DNA of 64,000 bases. Origin: Episyrphus balteatus (lineage: Eukaryota; Arthropoda; Insecta; Diptera; Syrphidae). The notes below the pieces were generated by a model. The model saw only the letters and a list, made by a program, of their open reading frames with translations. It was not told where the DNA came from and did no database searches. Shown here piece by piece: positions 21,962-32,970 of the stretch. The first letter of the stretch is position 1. Every line of letters begins with the position of its first letter. The position numbers and the translations under genes are program-made. Where the stretch lies: NCBI RefSeq assembly GCF_945859705.1, contig NC_079136.1, positions 81,468,867-81,532,866 on the forward strand, written 5' to 3'.

Positions 21962-24900
21962 CTGTAAAAAAAAAACAAAGAAAAATTATTATTTATAAAT
22001 AATACTGTGTGAAGTAGTATTTATTTTTATTTTAACAGTAGCGCCGTTATCAATGACATTCTTATCGCTCGCTCAGAACTTTTTATGGAATTTTATACAT
22101 CATACTATGAACTCGGGTAACACACTGATGGTGTGGTTAACATTAGTACTTTAAGGACGTAAAAATGCTTCGTAAACATGTATTTTATTTTTAGATTAGT
22201 CATTAAATGGAACTTCCCAAGGGCCAAATTACAGTTTAACCACATGCTTTTTATGAAAAGTTTTCCACTTTGAGGCAAAGTACAAAGATTTACACAGGTA
22301 AATGCAAATGGAAATTTTAGACCTAGCTGCTTAACATCGCTCTGTTCCCATATGTCCTATGACTTAGTTTTTTGTGTGACTTTATCGATTTGGTAAAACA
22401 AGTCTTTGACATTCATCTTCCGCAATGATATGTTAGGAGTTTAATTTAATGACAATGGTGGGTGGAAAAGTCTAAGTTTATTTTCGAGGTGCGTTTTTAA
22501 ATAAACCCAAAAATGGCATTTAGGATAAATGTTTGGGTAAAACTAACTTTTTGTGTCATCATCAAAATGAGAGTCATATTCAAATGGTGACCACAAAAAA
22601 TTAAGAAAATTCAAATCAATTGGCCTTGTCATCAATTGCATTGCTAATATCTTAATCAATTGCTGTTTCGAAAGGAATTTTTTAGGATTCGTAACAAACC
22701 AGCTATACAAAACAAATGATATTCATAAAAGGGCAGGATAAATTTTGCTGATTGAAAACTATCATGTCAGCTTCCCGCAAAAAAAAAATGTAAATGTAAA
22801 TGTAGTTCAGTTGAACCTGCATTTGAAACTTCACATGGAGCAGATTTTCAAGCCCGTATAGAAATTTTTGTTGTTCTTTCTGATTAAATTTTATTCTGCG
22901 AGTATTGATAAAAATTGCTTGATATTGTTTGATAAAAAAGGCTATAGGTACATTTACTTCTGTTGATACAACCGACTATTTCAGGAACTGCATCACAATA
23001 TATTCAAATTGCCAATTAAAGAAAAAAGAAGGCCAACTATTTGTGTTCCTCACATATACTTTCCAACAGTCGAATTTAATTTTAAAAGAAGTTTCCAAAA
23101 TCAAAGAGGTTAGCATGGCAGTGAAAACTCTTATAAAGATCAAAAGATCAGTCCCGGCGAGATACCTCCTCAGTTCTGTTCGTCCAATTCAGAATGTTGG
23201 GTATTATACAAAATGTATGTTAGTCAATTGGCGGCAACTAAGAACAACATGATTTGTATGACTTTAGTAACAAATCTTGAGCTAATAAGAGGCAAACAAA
23301 ACCAAGGAAGCCTTCAAAAAGTATGGTTTAGGACAAAATACAGCACAAAGCTGGTACAGTCACATACAAAGCAGGTAACCCTAGAATCCGTTTTAGAAGG
23401 CAATAACATGATAGAGCGAAAAAGAGTTGCAAATAAAAGAACTCTTGGAACCAATAAATGTAACGACATTTTGTATTTATTTCAGATATGAAAAAATTCA
23501 AATTCAAGAGGGAATCGGATATTCCCGACAACAACAAACTGTGCAGCCCTATTCTGCTATTCGATCCAAGCGAAAGTCTAAAATGAGAAGCTTTTAAGTA
23601 TTAAATTTTAAGAAATAGTTTTTCTTGAAATTTTCAAATACAAATGCAAGCAACGCTTTCGATTAACGTGAATCGAATAGCAGAATAAGGCTGGTATTGT
23701 ACTTGAAAAGTAGTTAAAAAAAAGCAGTCAATTTGATACAAATTAAAAGCATCTGTTAGAAATTAATTTTACCAAGTTCCGTCCTGGACCTCCTGAACAT
23801 GAACAGAAAAGATAAGGAATCCTAACAACTTCCGCAGAAATTATATCAGATAACGCTAAGTATTGTCGCTGTATGCCTATGCACAGTTGGATTTAAACAT
23901 TTATTCATTCCTTTCGGCATTTGCGTGTTCCTATCAAAAAGGCTCTTGAAAATGTTTTCAAATAGCAAAAGCCCATTTATTCTAAACAGTTCACCTCCAA
24001 TCTGCATACAAATTTTGCTGACATCACAATTATTTTAAAATTTTCTATATACTGGTGATGCAAAATAGAACAATTATGAATTATGAAATAGAAAATCTTT
24101 CTTTTTTCTAGAATCATCATATTTCATGTGTTCTATCAAAAGAGTTGATTAAATATCTCATATTTGGCGAACAGGTTTGAATTAAGTCATGGTTTAAGGC
24201 TATTTTTAAACTTTTGTGTATACCTACAATTTCGTTAAAATCGACTGTGTCGCTATAAGAAAAGCTAAACAAATTAGTTTCCTCTTTATATTTTTTTTTC
24301 TTGTAACCCATTATCATAATACAACAACTAATCAAAAATCTAAAATACTGTAGAGAAAAAAACGTGCCTTATCTACACTTATTTAATCAAAACAAAAATT
24401 TGAACGGTTAAAAAGAAAGTTTTCTAGAAAAATGATTCACAAAAAAATAAAACCACCATTAACGAAAAATTTTTTGTTGAGAGAAAACAATATGAATTGC
24501 AGATACTTATCTACCTACTTGTATCAACAATAAATATTTTATTAAAAAAAAAAAAAAAACAAACAAAGATCGACGACACGAATGTGACTAAAAGAAATAT
24601 ATAATAAAAATAAACAACACTTGTTATTAATAAAAATAAAAAAAAATGAAGGTCGTCAGCTGCTTACGTATGAATGTAGGTATATAGATAATAGAACCAA
24701 TTCCTAAACAAATAGCTATGCCAACTTTTTTTTCGAAAATACAGTCAGTGTCAATAAAAAAATTACAATTAACATTTAAACAAATTATTACTTGAAATAG
24801 TATATTATTTTAGTTCTAAGCCATTCTCAGGTAAAAGGTATAATGGGCTTATGATTTAAAATATTAATTAAGGTTTTAAGACAGCCTTAACTTTAAAAGT

Positions 24901-25118
24901 TACAGCAAACATATATGATTAAAGCAAACATTTGTTAAAATTGAATTTTCTATTTCCGAAATTATTTTCAAGTTTTATTCTTTTTTGGTTTAAACGTGCT
25001 TTTAAGTAACTATAAGCTATTATTTGGTAGTGACTGTGTCTACTAGACTTTAAATTCTTAATAGAACACAAAAATCATCAAAATACCATTTAAAATGTGA
25101 TGTCTCTAGTCTGAGTAC
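21962..25118 (-). other. Probable upstream intron of the adaptor gene
   Basis: The exon at 21961 begins at a splice acceptor, so transcription continues from higher coordinates. I see no convincing exon here. One MITE lies inside (23544-23693). Confidence 0.5.
23544..23693. mobile_element. 150-bp MITE
   Basis: The ends CAGCCCTATTCTGCTATTCG and, reading inward from the right, CAGCCTTATTCTGCTATTCG differ by one base over 20. No ORF; target duplication not evident. Confidence 0.78.
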
Positions 25119-25242
25119 ATACATAATATGTCCATTTTTGTCCACCTTCAATGACGCCAAACGCCCATTTAAGGGCACCGGTGTATTACTTGAGTTTGTT
25201 TTAAAATCAACGCCATTATTCTTGTTGGTATTCACTTTAATA
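25119..25242 (-). CDS. Possible upstream coding exon (uncertain)
   Basis: On the - strand an open stretch reads IKVNTNKNNGVDFKTNSS then TPVPLNGRLASLKVDKNG, with a possible acceptor (GGCATTTAAG) on the left. There are two possible donors: GTATGT after 25123, or GTACTC after 25119. Only the weaker donor keeps frame with the exon starting at 21961. The composition is more protein-like than the surrounding DNA. It could be an exon of the SH3 adaptor or chance. Confidence 0.28.
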
Positions 25243-25899
25243 TACTTAAATGCCAACAAATGAGTTTTTAAGAGATAAAAGAAAAATTAATAAGGAATTG
25301 AAATAAATGATTCTGTCTTTGATTATTATTTTTTTTTTTTAAACGAAATTTTTCTTTACTTTCGGAAGTGACTTTTATTGTTCCGACAGTTAAGAAATAG
25401 GTAGCGAAAATTAGAATAAATAAGAAATCATCAATTTTTCCTTAAAATTAAATTCAATACAACTGAAAAAAAACAGACTTCTGAACAAAAATTGAACTGA
25501 GTTTCCAATTTGATTTGACTCATCTATTGATGGGCGGGTTGAGCTTTTAAAGTTATTATTACAATGAAAAATTAATTGTTTTATTAATTCATATGCCCTT
25601 TCGTGCTTTCAATAATCAAAGAAAAAACGATATAAATGGTACAGTGGGTGATAAAATTACACTGGTCTGCAAGGAAATCCTCCTTTTAATAAAACTATAC
25701 TTTTCTAAAGGATTTTTGTATGCTGATTCCGAATCTGAGTCAGAATTGGCCTAGTACGTCACGTTTTTTTTTTTAGATATTCGCGTTAGAAAATCTCAAA
25801 AACCCCATTTTTTTTTGCTGTTTTCGAAGAAATATATTGGCATAATTTAATCTTTTTCAATTAAAATTGTAAGGGTAAGCGAACTTATTTTTTTCTTTC

Positions 25900-26345
25900 A
25901 AATTGAGTTTCAATCTTCTCAATATCTCTTTTCTTCTCCGAGATATCTTAATTTAAGTAAGTTTAGTAGGTTTGGCATATCTTACCATAAAGAAACTGAT
26001 CTCTAAAAATTCATATATCTTTCTCCCTAGAACAATAGTATACTTTTCTAATGGATTTTAGTGTGCTGATTTTGAATCCGAACTCAAAAAATTTCGGTCA
26101 GCTCTGGTTTTTGAGATATAGTAGTTTTTTTGAGATTGTCAAAAAAAAACATGATTTTGTGATCCTTTATTGCGAATATCTGAAAATCCTGATGTGATAG
26201 AATTTTTTTTGACTTCGGATTTTAACTCAGCACATCAAAAACTAAAAGAAAAGTATACTTTTGTTTCTAGGAGAAACAAACCTGAAGCTTTACAAGGCAG
26301 TTTATCGATTGGTTTATTACAAATAAGATATTTCTCAATAGAAAA
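25900..26345. repeat. Imperfect foldback
   Basis: The left block (26025-26100: TCTCCCTAGAACAATAGTAT, TGTGCTGATTTTGAATCCGA) is inverted on the right (26200-26275: TCGGATTTTAACTCAGCACA, AGTATACTTTTGTTTCTAGG). A direct relative of the left block lies at 25690-25740. Confidence 0.6.
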
Positions 26346-28719
26346 ACAGTATTTAAAATTACAGAACACTTAAAAATTTTGTTGAATGTGTTTTATTATG
26401 GTTTTCTTTACATATTTGCCTTTTAAATATAATGGGTGTTGATATTTTACATTTTCCTTAATTAAGATGTTTATTTCATGTGGGATTTACTAAAAACTGC
26501 AGGATTTCGATATTTTTGCTATTTTTGTCAATTAGTATCTTAAAATGTGTTTAAACTTTTCTTAATAAATGCAAATTTGGTATCATATGACATATCATAT
26601 TATAAAAAATAAGTCCTCCAAATTTGAGCTCAATATGAATAATAGTTTTATTTTTGTACAAGGTCAACCGAATCTAAAAGGGTTATTTTCTACAATCTAC
26701 TCATATTTTTAAAAAATCATTTAAGAAAAAAATGGTACGTGATAGAATTTGAAACCAGATTTAGATTCAGATTTCATAATTTCAAAAAATTATTTGAAGG
26801 AGAAAAAAAAAGATAAATTTTGCAGACTAGTGTTATTGGCTTCTAAAAATCTTTTTTATAAAATTCTGTTTTCAAAATTCAATATGCATTATCTTCAACG
26901 CCACTACACCAACGAACTAAACAAAAAATCCTGTTTTTTTACTTTTTTCAAAAAAAAAAAATTATGTAAGGTATGAGGTTGGAAATTCAACAGTAGGACA
27001 CTAGTAGGATTTGGAACAAAACTAGGACATGGTCTGACCACTTTTAGAAAATTTAATTTTTCCCATACAAGCTTTGACCACCCTAATCTAAACAGTACGA
27101 AAAATTGCAAGCGTGAATATGTGATTTTTTAAAAACTGGAATCAAATGGGAAATTTTTACCACAGACTGAAAAAAAAAATCATCAACTGGATTCACTAAC
27201 AGCCTTTTGACGCTAGAGGAATCCCCCTTCGTAAACATTAAAAAAAAAAATATAAACAATAAAATGACCAGAGGACTGCTTCCGGGTGTTGCACTTCCAT
27301 ATTGTTCTTGAAAAAATAGTGCGAGATAACCTGAAAATGCCATTAACAACCCAACTGTTACTGGTGCTTTAATCATGGAGTCAGAGAGGAACAAAATAAG
27401 ACTTTTCATGAGGAGAACAAATTTGCTGCAAGAAACAAAATTCGTTTTTTGAAGATAGACTTAGAAAACTGTTCTTTAGCTAGTTCATACTTCACAAGGA
27501 TCAACTTAAATTCATCGATATGAAACTCCTATAGTTTTTTTTTATTCAAAATAAAAACTACCTGCCTAAATTTTATCATGAAAATCATTGTGACACTTCT
27601 TCCTTGCTACTAAGTATTTGATGTGTGATGTCTGATGTGTCTCAATACATCCTCTATTAACACAATTATTGGAACTCTAAATATTTGTTTGATTCCATTA
27701 CACTTTTAAATATCTAAAACTATGCCGCCATTTAATATGTGACTTTTGTACCGTTCGAGGTTCGGCATAATTTAATAAACTATATTTTTTTTCTTCATTA
27801 TTAATTTGCTTTCATGAGAACGAACAAATTGATATGAATTCGATTACAGGCGGTTGTTGCCCCGACGCAACGCACGAGGAGCTATAAATGTATTATAGTA
27901 GTCTCTCTTTCAATTTGATTACGTAGTACAAATACAACAAAAGTTAAACGACCTACGCTTTACTCACTCACAGTCTATTATGCAAATTAGACTTTCAGAA
28001 GAATTTTTGTTTGCCTCTCTCAAAAAAAAAGTAAAATAAAACAATAGCTTTTTATAACTGTGGTATGGTTCGGATTGAAGGCACGTATTAATGATGAAAA
28101 TTTCTTTGCACCACAGACACATAAATGTGATAAAAGAATACTTTTAATACACATTGAAATAATGTTGATTATACTATTCAAATAATTATGATAAATTGCA
28201 AGTTATTTCAAAACTTCTGGTTTTGAATTTAAATAAAAATAACCCAGATTTATCGCGTCTCTCAATTCATGCGATTACATACAAAACAGAATATTGCAAC
28301 TTATCTTTGTTCTTCACTCGAAGCATTTTTTTATGAAAAAGGTTAAACAATCTAATCTAATATATTTTATAAAGGCAACGATTTCTTTTATTTGAATTTT
28401 TTTATATCGCTAAAAGAGAATTAAATGTATGTATGTCACCGTAAAAATGTGCTTACATACAACCCTATAATTATATACCGGAACCGATTTGAAATTTAAG
28501 TGAAATTATTGATTCTACGGCTTCTTAAATCACATCACTATAAAATAAATCCCACACAATTTTCAGTGCACATAAATTACACTGATACGTCTGCACAAAT
28601 ATGCCAATATAAATCGATTCCTCACATAATCATAAAAAAGCAGATTATTATTTCCCTTTTTAAAAAGGTTAAAATTGATTTTCAAAAAGTAGGATAGTTT
28701 AAAAAGATTTTCAAGCATT
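26346..28719. other. Non-coding, probably intronic or intergenic
   Basis: AT-rich. A - strand open frame at 27083-27409 contains a hydrophobic stretch but has no recognisable family or splice context. Sequence near 27840-27960 (GGTTGTTGCCCCGACGCAAC, then GCTATAAATG) is less AT-rich and might be a promoter; no transcript can be attached to it. Confidence 0.4.
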
Positions 28720-28800
28720 GCCCATGATATTAAATTTCCATTCATCGCTAAAAAGGACTCCAACCCATTTCTTTATATCCAACGAAAAATTGAAACTATT
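28720..28800 (-). pseudogene. Tc1-like transposase fragment
   Basis: On the - strand a short frame reads LDIKKWVGVLFSDEWKFNIM. It matches the W..V.FSDE.KF block around the first catalytic Asp of Tc1-type transposases. Only about 25 codons are recognisable. Confidence 0.6.
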
Positions 28801-28929
28801 GGTTTTTAGGAAGTCGATAAGTGCATAAATCAGTAATGGCTAGTCGACTAGATACCATTCTAGCACTTAGTGAAAGTTTGAACTCATGAACTTGAACTTG
28901 TATCTTATATCAAATTCATCGAATGATGG

Positions 28930-29210
28930 ACCAATACGCATTGTAAAATATTTTGGAAGGTGTTGTGCTACACTTGGTAATGTCATTGCTTTGGTCTTTC
29001 AATAAGACAATGACCGAAAACACACAGGCCATTCCAGTGGTTTATTATGTAAATATTACAGTTTTGGAAAACGTTAGAAATGCAGACGTAGATATGAAGG
29101 CTTGGAATGACATACCATTTACTATTTTACAAATTTTAATGGAACCAATGTCTCGTCGGCGAAGGCCGTGTTAGAAAACAAAGGTTTTGTCACTAAAAAT
29201 TTACTATTTT
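28930..29210 (+). pseudogene. Tc1-like transposase C-terminal relic
   Basis: Frames give FQ-stop-DNDRKHTG (the FQQDNDPKHT block with the second catalytic Asp), then AWNDIPFTILQILMEPMSRR, then after a frameshift AVLENKGFVTKN. This is the order at the end of Tc1 transposases (W..IP...L...M.RR..AV....G..T). It points the opposite way from the fragment at 28720-28800, so the original element was rearranged or two copies are present. Confidence 0.7.
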
Positions 29211-29635
29211 ATAACCCTCTGTAGGCACACCTCTTTTTTGCGAATTTGGTTTATACTTTTTCATGTCGCTAGAACTTTTTTCGGTCTCACTATTTTATAA
29301 AGAATCACATATGAAATTGATGTAGAATTTTCCGAGGAATTTGAATATTGTATTCACAATTCCAAAAAAATGTATTTTTACCCATATAAAGACACTTTTT
29401 TGTGGCCACTTTTTATTTTTGTCCTCCCAAATTCGCACCCGTGTGCCGACAGAGGGTTTATTTATTAAAAGTTGCAACTTTTTTGGCGCATGCATTTTTA
29501 TTTTGAAAATTATATATATATTATTTTCTTTGTATACTGAGGTTTCGCCATTTATTATTGCTTAGTACCTATTGATTCAAATTTTAAACAAGTTAAACAA
29601 TTTGTTTAATTTCACTTGGAGTTGCAAGTGTTTTG

Positions 29636-29725
29636 TCCGGTACTATTTATATCAAGTTATCCAGTCGTAAAAAAAAGATGAGAACGCAATCAGATATGAC
29701 ATTACTATGGTAGATAATGCAAACA
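29636..29725 (-). repeat. Dispersed repeat, diverged copy B
   Basis: The reverse complement reads GCATTATCTACCATAGTAAT, then a T run, then GGATAACTTGATATAAATAG and TACC. This corresponds to 48757-48850, where the order is GCATTGTCTACCATCGTAAT, T run, GCATAACTTGATATATAG, TACC. Confidence 0.6.
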
Positions 29726-30791
29726 AAAATGATCCTGAACTTTGCAGACAATTTGTCTTCTGAGGTTTGGGCAGCCACCAGAGTCGCAAAACTAGTCCAA
29801 TTTGAAAAAATTAAACGGCATTAAAATCTAAGGGCGATATTTTGAAGTTTCTTTTCATTTGTCTTAACCAGAGATCAGAAATAAATCTCAACCTTCCTTA
29901 TAACTCTTATTTGTAGCCATTTTCAATAAAGGTCATAAAATATGTAACCTTTATTTGTAAAAAAGAAAAATTTCAGTCAAGGTCTGAGAGAAACCTTTAT
30001 TTTGTATTTTTTTATGTTTCGGTCAACTAGTGAGATTTATCGCTGAGAGAAAAAAATAAATCTTATCTGCAAATGTATCAATTCCTAGAGACATGGGAGT
30101 GGTGCCATATGAAAGCTTATATTCTCAGCTACCCGATAGTGGTATAATCGGGTTTTTGGAATTTTTTTTTCAAAATTCCGAGAAAATCGCGTTTGAAAGT
30201 TGGGGTTAAATGTTTTTCGAAAAATCCCCGAATCTTTGAACGTTCCTGGAGTCTAAACCGCTTGAGAGCATTTTTTGGGAGTGATGCCAAATGATAGCTT
30301 GTGTCATGGGCCTACGCTTTGCACATTGTCAGATTTTTAAAAAATCATCTTCCGTGTTAAACCGCCACATCATGCCTATTTTTTACAAAATCGGGCTTAA
30401 CTTTTTTTTATCCTTTAAGTTCTCCCGGTTTGAGAACGCGTGCACTAGAGTGTCCGCAAGAAATCGATTTTCGAAATTTGGTCGGGGGAACCCCATAAAA
30501 TGTTCCGCCTTTGCAGATTTTTAGATAGCCAAAATTTCAGCTCGATTGGATAAGTCTAAATGGTGCCGACACTCGCTCAAAGTATCAAAAATCTCTGTTT
30601 TTTCACTGTTTTTCGAAGAAACTCCCAAACAGATGGGGTTATTTTCACTTTTTATATATTAAATGAAAGGTAGTGTTATTACACCTAATTCAGATTCAAA
30701 ATTTGTTTAGTTTTACAAAAAAAAAAAAAAAATTGGCATCAATTTAAATTTTCAGTACTTACCTCAAAAAGAGCTGAAGTGCAAACTCGAT

Positions 30792-31205
30792 TTAAAATGA
30801 AACTTTTTTTTTACTGCGTTTTTTTTCAGTAATGGTCAAGGCATCTCGATGTGCTATATCAAAGAGATCGTCCATTTTCAACGCAAATTCTTTTATTTTA
30901 TTTTTGGTGCTTTCAAGCGTTTTGTTTTTATTTCGTTGGTGATTTCTCCACTCATTGTAAAGTTTTTCTAATTTAACAATGGCATCTTTTTCATATTTTG
31001 TTTGGATTCTGGCTTCTTCCCAAAAAATAAGTACCTCTCGAATGACAAGTCTTGCAGATTCCTTTAAATTTAATTTTACAATTCGCAAATTAAAAAATAG
31101 TGTTGACAAAACTTGACGATTTGAGGGTAATTTACACCCTGTAATTTGATGAGACGGATAGCCTACAAGAAAAATTTTTTCTCGGGTGTTTGCTGCCAAT
31201 GCCAT
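30792..31205 (-). CDS. ORF of unknown function inside the hAT-ended element
   Basis: From the first Met (31205-31203) to TAA at 30794-30792: 137 residues. It starts MALAANTREKIFLVGYPS and contains VLIFWEEARI and a Lys/Glu-rich helical stretch with WRNHQRN, ending in a basic KKRSKKK tail. The last few codons lie in the inner inverted-repeat arm, so the ORF may be truncated by the element's rearrangement. No membrane segment, signal peptide or DDE motif is seen. The acceptor-like GTGTTTTCCAG lies just upstream (about 31228-31238), so a spliced 5' exon is possible. From memory it recalls a multi-copy arthropod family of unknown function, but I cannot verify that. It is not a hAT transposase. Confidence 0.55.
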   Translation of the reverse strand: MALAANTREKIFLVGYPSHQITGCKLPSNRQVLSTLFFNLRIVKLNLKESARLVIREVLIFWEEARIQTKYEKDAIVKLEKLYNEWRNHQRNKNKTLESTKNKIKEFALKMDDLFDIAHRDALTITEKKRSKKKVSF

Positions 31206-31572
31206 ATCAACGAACACAAAATATATCTGGAAAACACTAACAATTCTTAAAACTTCTTTTAATCTTTTAAGTTAATTTATTTTATATTCAAAGGAAAATT
31301 AGCAAAAAGCGAGAGTTTATCTTAATAAAATTATTGAACTACCAACGAAACGACTCGTGAAGCTTAAACTTCATAAAAAAAACAACAAATATGTATTTTA
31401 CAACTGCATTTTATTTTTTTTTCTATAAAAAAAACGTAAATAAACAGAAAAATTATTTCTCTAAAATTTAATTTTTTTTCTATTAAAAGCTTAAATCCTG
31501 AAAATTCCATAACACTTCGTTGAATATCTTAAGATTTGTTTAAGTTTGTCACGACAATTGTCAACATTGAGT

Positions 31573-31635
31573 TAGCCCGATGTTAAAGCGCTCGCCTATC
31601 AATCCAGGCATAGCAGGTTCAACCCCCACTGGGTG
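31573..31635 (+). ncRNA. tRNA-like (pol III promoter-like) sequence, degenerate
   Basis: A B-box-like GGTTCAACCCC (31616-31626) lies about 32 bases after a weak A-box-like TAGCCCGATG (31573-31582), and a T run follows. The T-stem does not pair well, so this is a SINE head or tRNA pseudogene, not a functional tRNA. Confidence 0.35.
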
Positions 31636-32517
31636 CCCTTTTTGTTTTGTTTTTTTTTTTCAGTCAATTTTACTCTGTGCTTCTATAATTGATAAAATTA
31701 TTATATTTATTTATTTATAAGAATTAACAATAAATTAAAATCTATTATTAAATTATTATATATTATTATATATAATACGAGAAGCATTTCAATTAGATAG
31801 GTAACATCAATCTATAACATAGAAAGTTTTATTTTAAATCGAGTTTGCACTTCAGCTCTTTTTGAGGTAAGTACTGAAAATTTAAATTGATGACAATATT
31901 TTTTTTTTTTTTGTAAAACTAAACAAATTTTGAATCTGAATTATGTGTAATAACACTACCTTTCATTTAATATATAAAAAGTGAAAATAACCCCATCTGT
32001 TTGGGAGCTAGAGCTAATTTTCTTCGAAAAACAGTGAAAAAACAGAGATTTTTGATACTTTGAGCGAGTGTCGGCACCATTTAGACTTATCCAATCGAGC
32101 TGAAATTTTGGCTATCTAAAAATCTGCAAAGGCGGAACATTTTATGGGGTTCCCCCGAAAAAAATTCGACAAAAATTTTTTTCTATGGGAGTTGCGGTCA
32201 CTCTAGCGTGCACCTACAGGGATGGGAGTTGTGCCCAAATGTAGGTTAGAGTCCTCGCTACTTTTTGGCATCAAATTTTTTTTTTTTTCATTTTTTTCAA
32301 CATTAGAGATATAGCCGTTTGAAGTTGGGCGGGCGAAAACGCTTTTGTAAAAATCTCAACCATTTAAAAAAATAAAAAATAAATCTCAACCGATAACCTT
32401 TATTTTTGATTTTTAAAAATAAATCTCAAACCTTAACCGAAACTATTTAAAGTAATGTGTTAACTCTCAGAGAGAAACCGATTGAAAATAAAGGTTGACT
32501 GTTATTTCTGGTCTCTG

Positions 32518-32970
32518 GTCTTGACAAATAAGTTATGGTAAAAAACGCAGAAAACACCAAAAAAATTGACGTACAAAACTTTGAACTTTCTGCACCGATT
32601 TTCATAAAATAAACGGTAATCGCTTTTTGTTTTTTTTTGTATTTGTCTTTACAAAAAATTTATAACAAAACAAGTATAGGTATATAAATAACTTAAAAAA
32701 TTTTGGACCTTAATCATCTCTGTAGAACGATTTTCATACAATAAACAGCAATCGTTTCATTTCATCTTCTAGTGGCGATGTTTTTGAAATTTTTTTGTAT
32801 TTGTCTTAACAAAAAAAAGTTATGGCCAAGAATTGCAAAAACACAAAAAAATAATTAAAAAAAAATTTGGACTTTCGTCACCACTGTAATAATGCACCGA
32901 TTTTCATAAAATATCACCCCTAGGTTTTGATAAAACAAAGGGATTGCCGTTTATTGTATGAAATATATCA
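32518..32970 (+). repeat. Imperfect tandem repeat interrupted by the hAT-ended element
   Basis: GTCTT(T/A/G)AC followed by A-rich sequence and TTATGG/TTATAA occurs at 32518, 32645 and 32803. CCGATTTTCATA(A/C)AAT-type blocks sit between them. The left flank of the hAT element (29800-29868) has the matching AAACGGCA and TTGTCTTAAC, so the element inserted into this array. Confidence 0.6.

Larger units (their letters stand above)
29869..32517. mobile_element. hAT-ended element with nested inverted repeats
   Basis: The ends CAGAGATCAGAAATAA (29869-29884) and TTATTTCTGGTCTCTG (32502-32517) are inverted repeats with one mismatch in 16. Flanking 8-bp duplications are GTCTTAAC (29861-29868) and GTCTTGAC (32518-32525). 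CAGRG-type ends with 8-bp duplications are the hallmark of the hAT superfamily. A second, inner inverted repeat has arms of about 370 bp (30440-30808 and 31826-32214). It encloses an ORF and a tRNA-like sequence. GGGAGTG(G/A)TGCCA(A/T)ATGA-type phrases recur outside the inner arms. No hAT transposase is visible, so the copy is non-autonomous. Confidence 0.82.

Noticed and set aside
27083..27409. 108-codon hydrophobic open frame on the - strand, possible receptor fragment
   Set aside because: No recognisable motif, no splice context, and the flanks are homopolymer-rich. Not supportable as a gene.
31573..31635. A functional tRNA gene
   Set aside because: The B box is good but the T stem and acceptor stem do not pair; only a tRNA-like relic is supportable.
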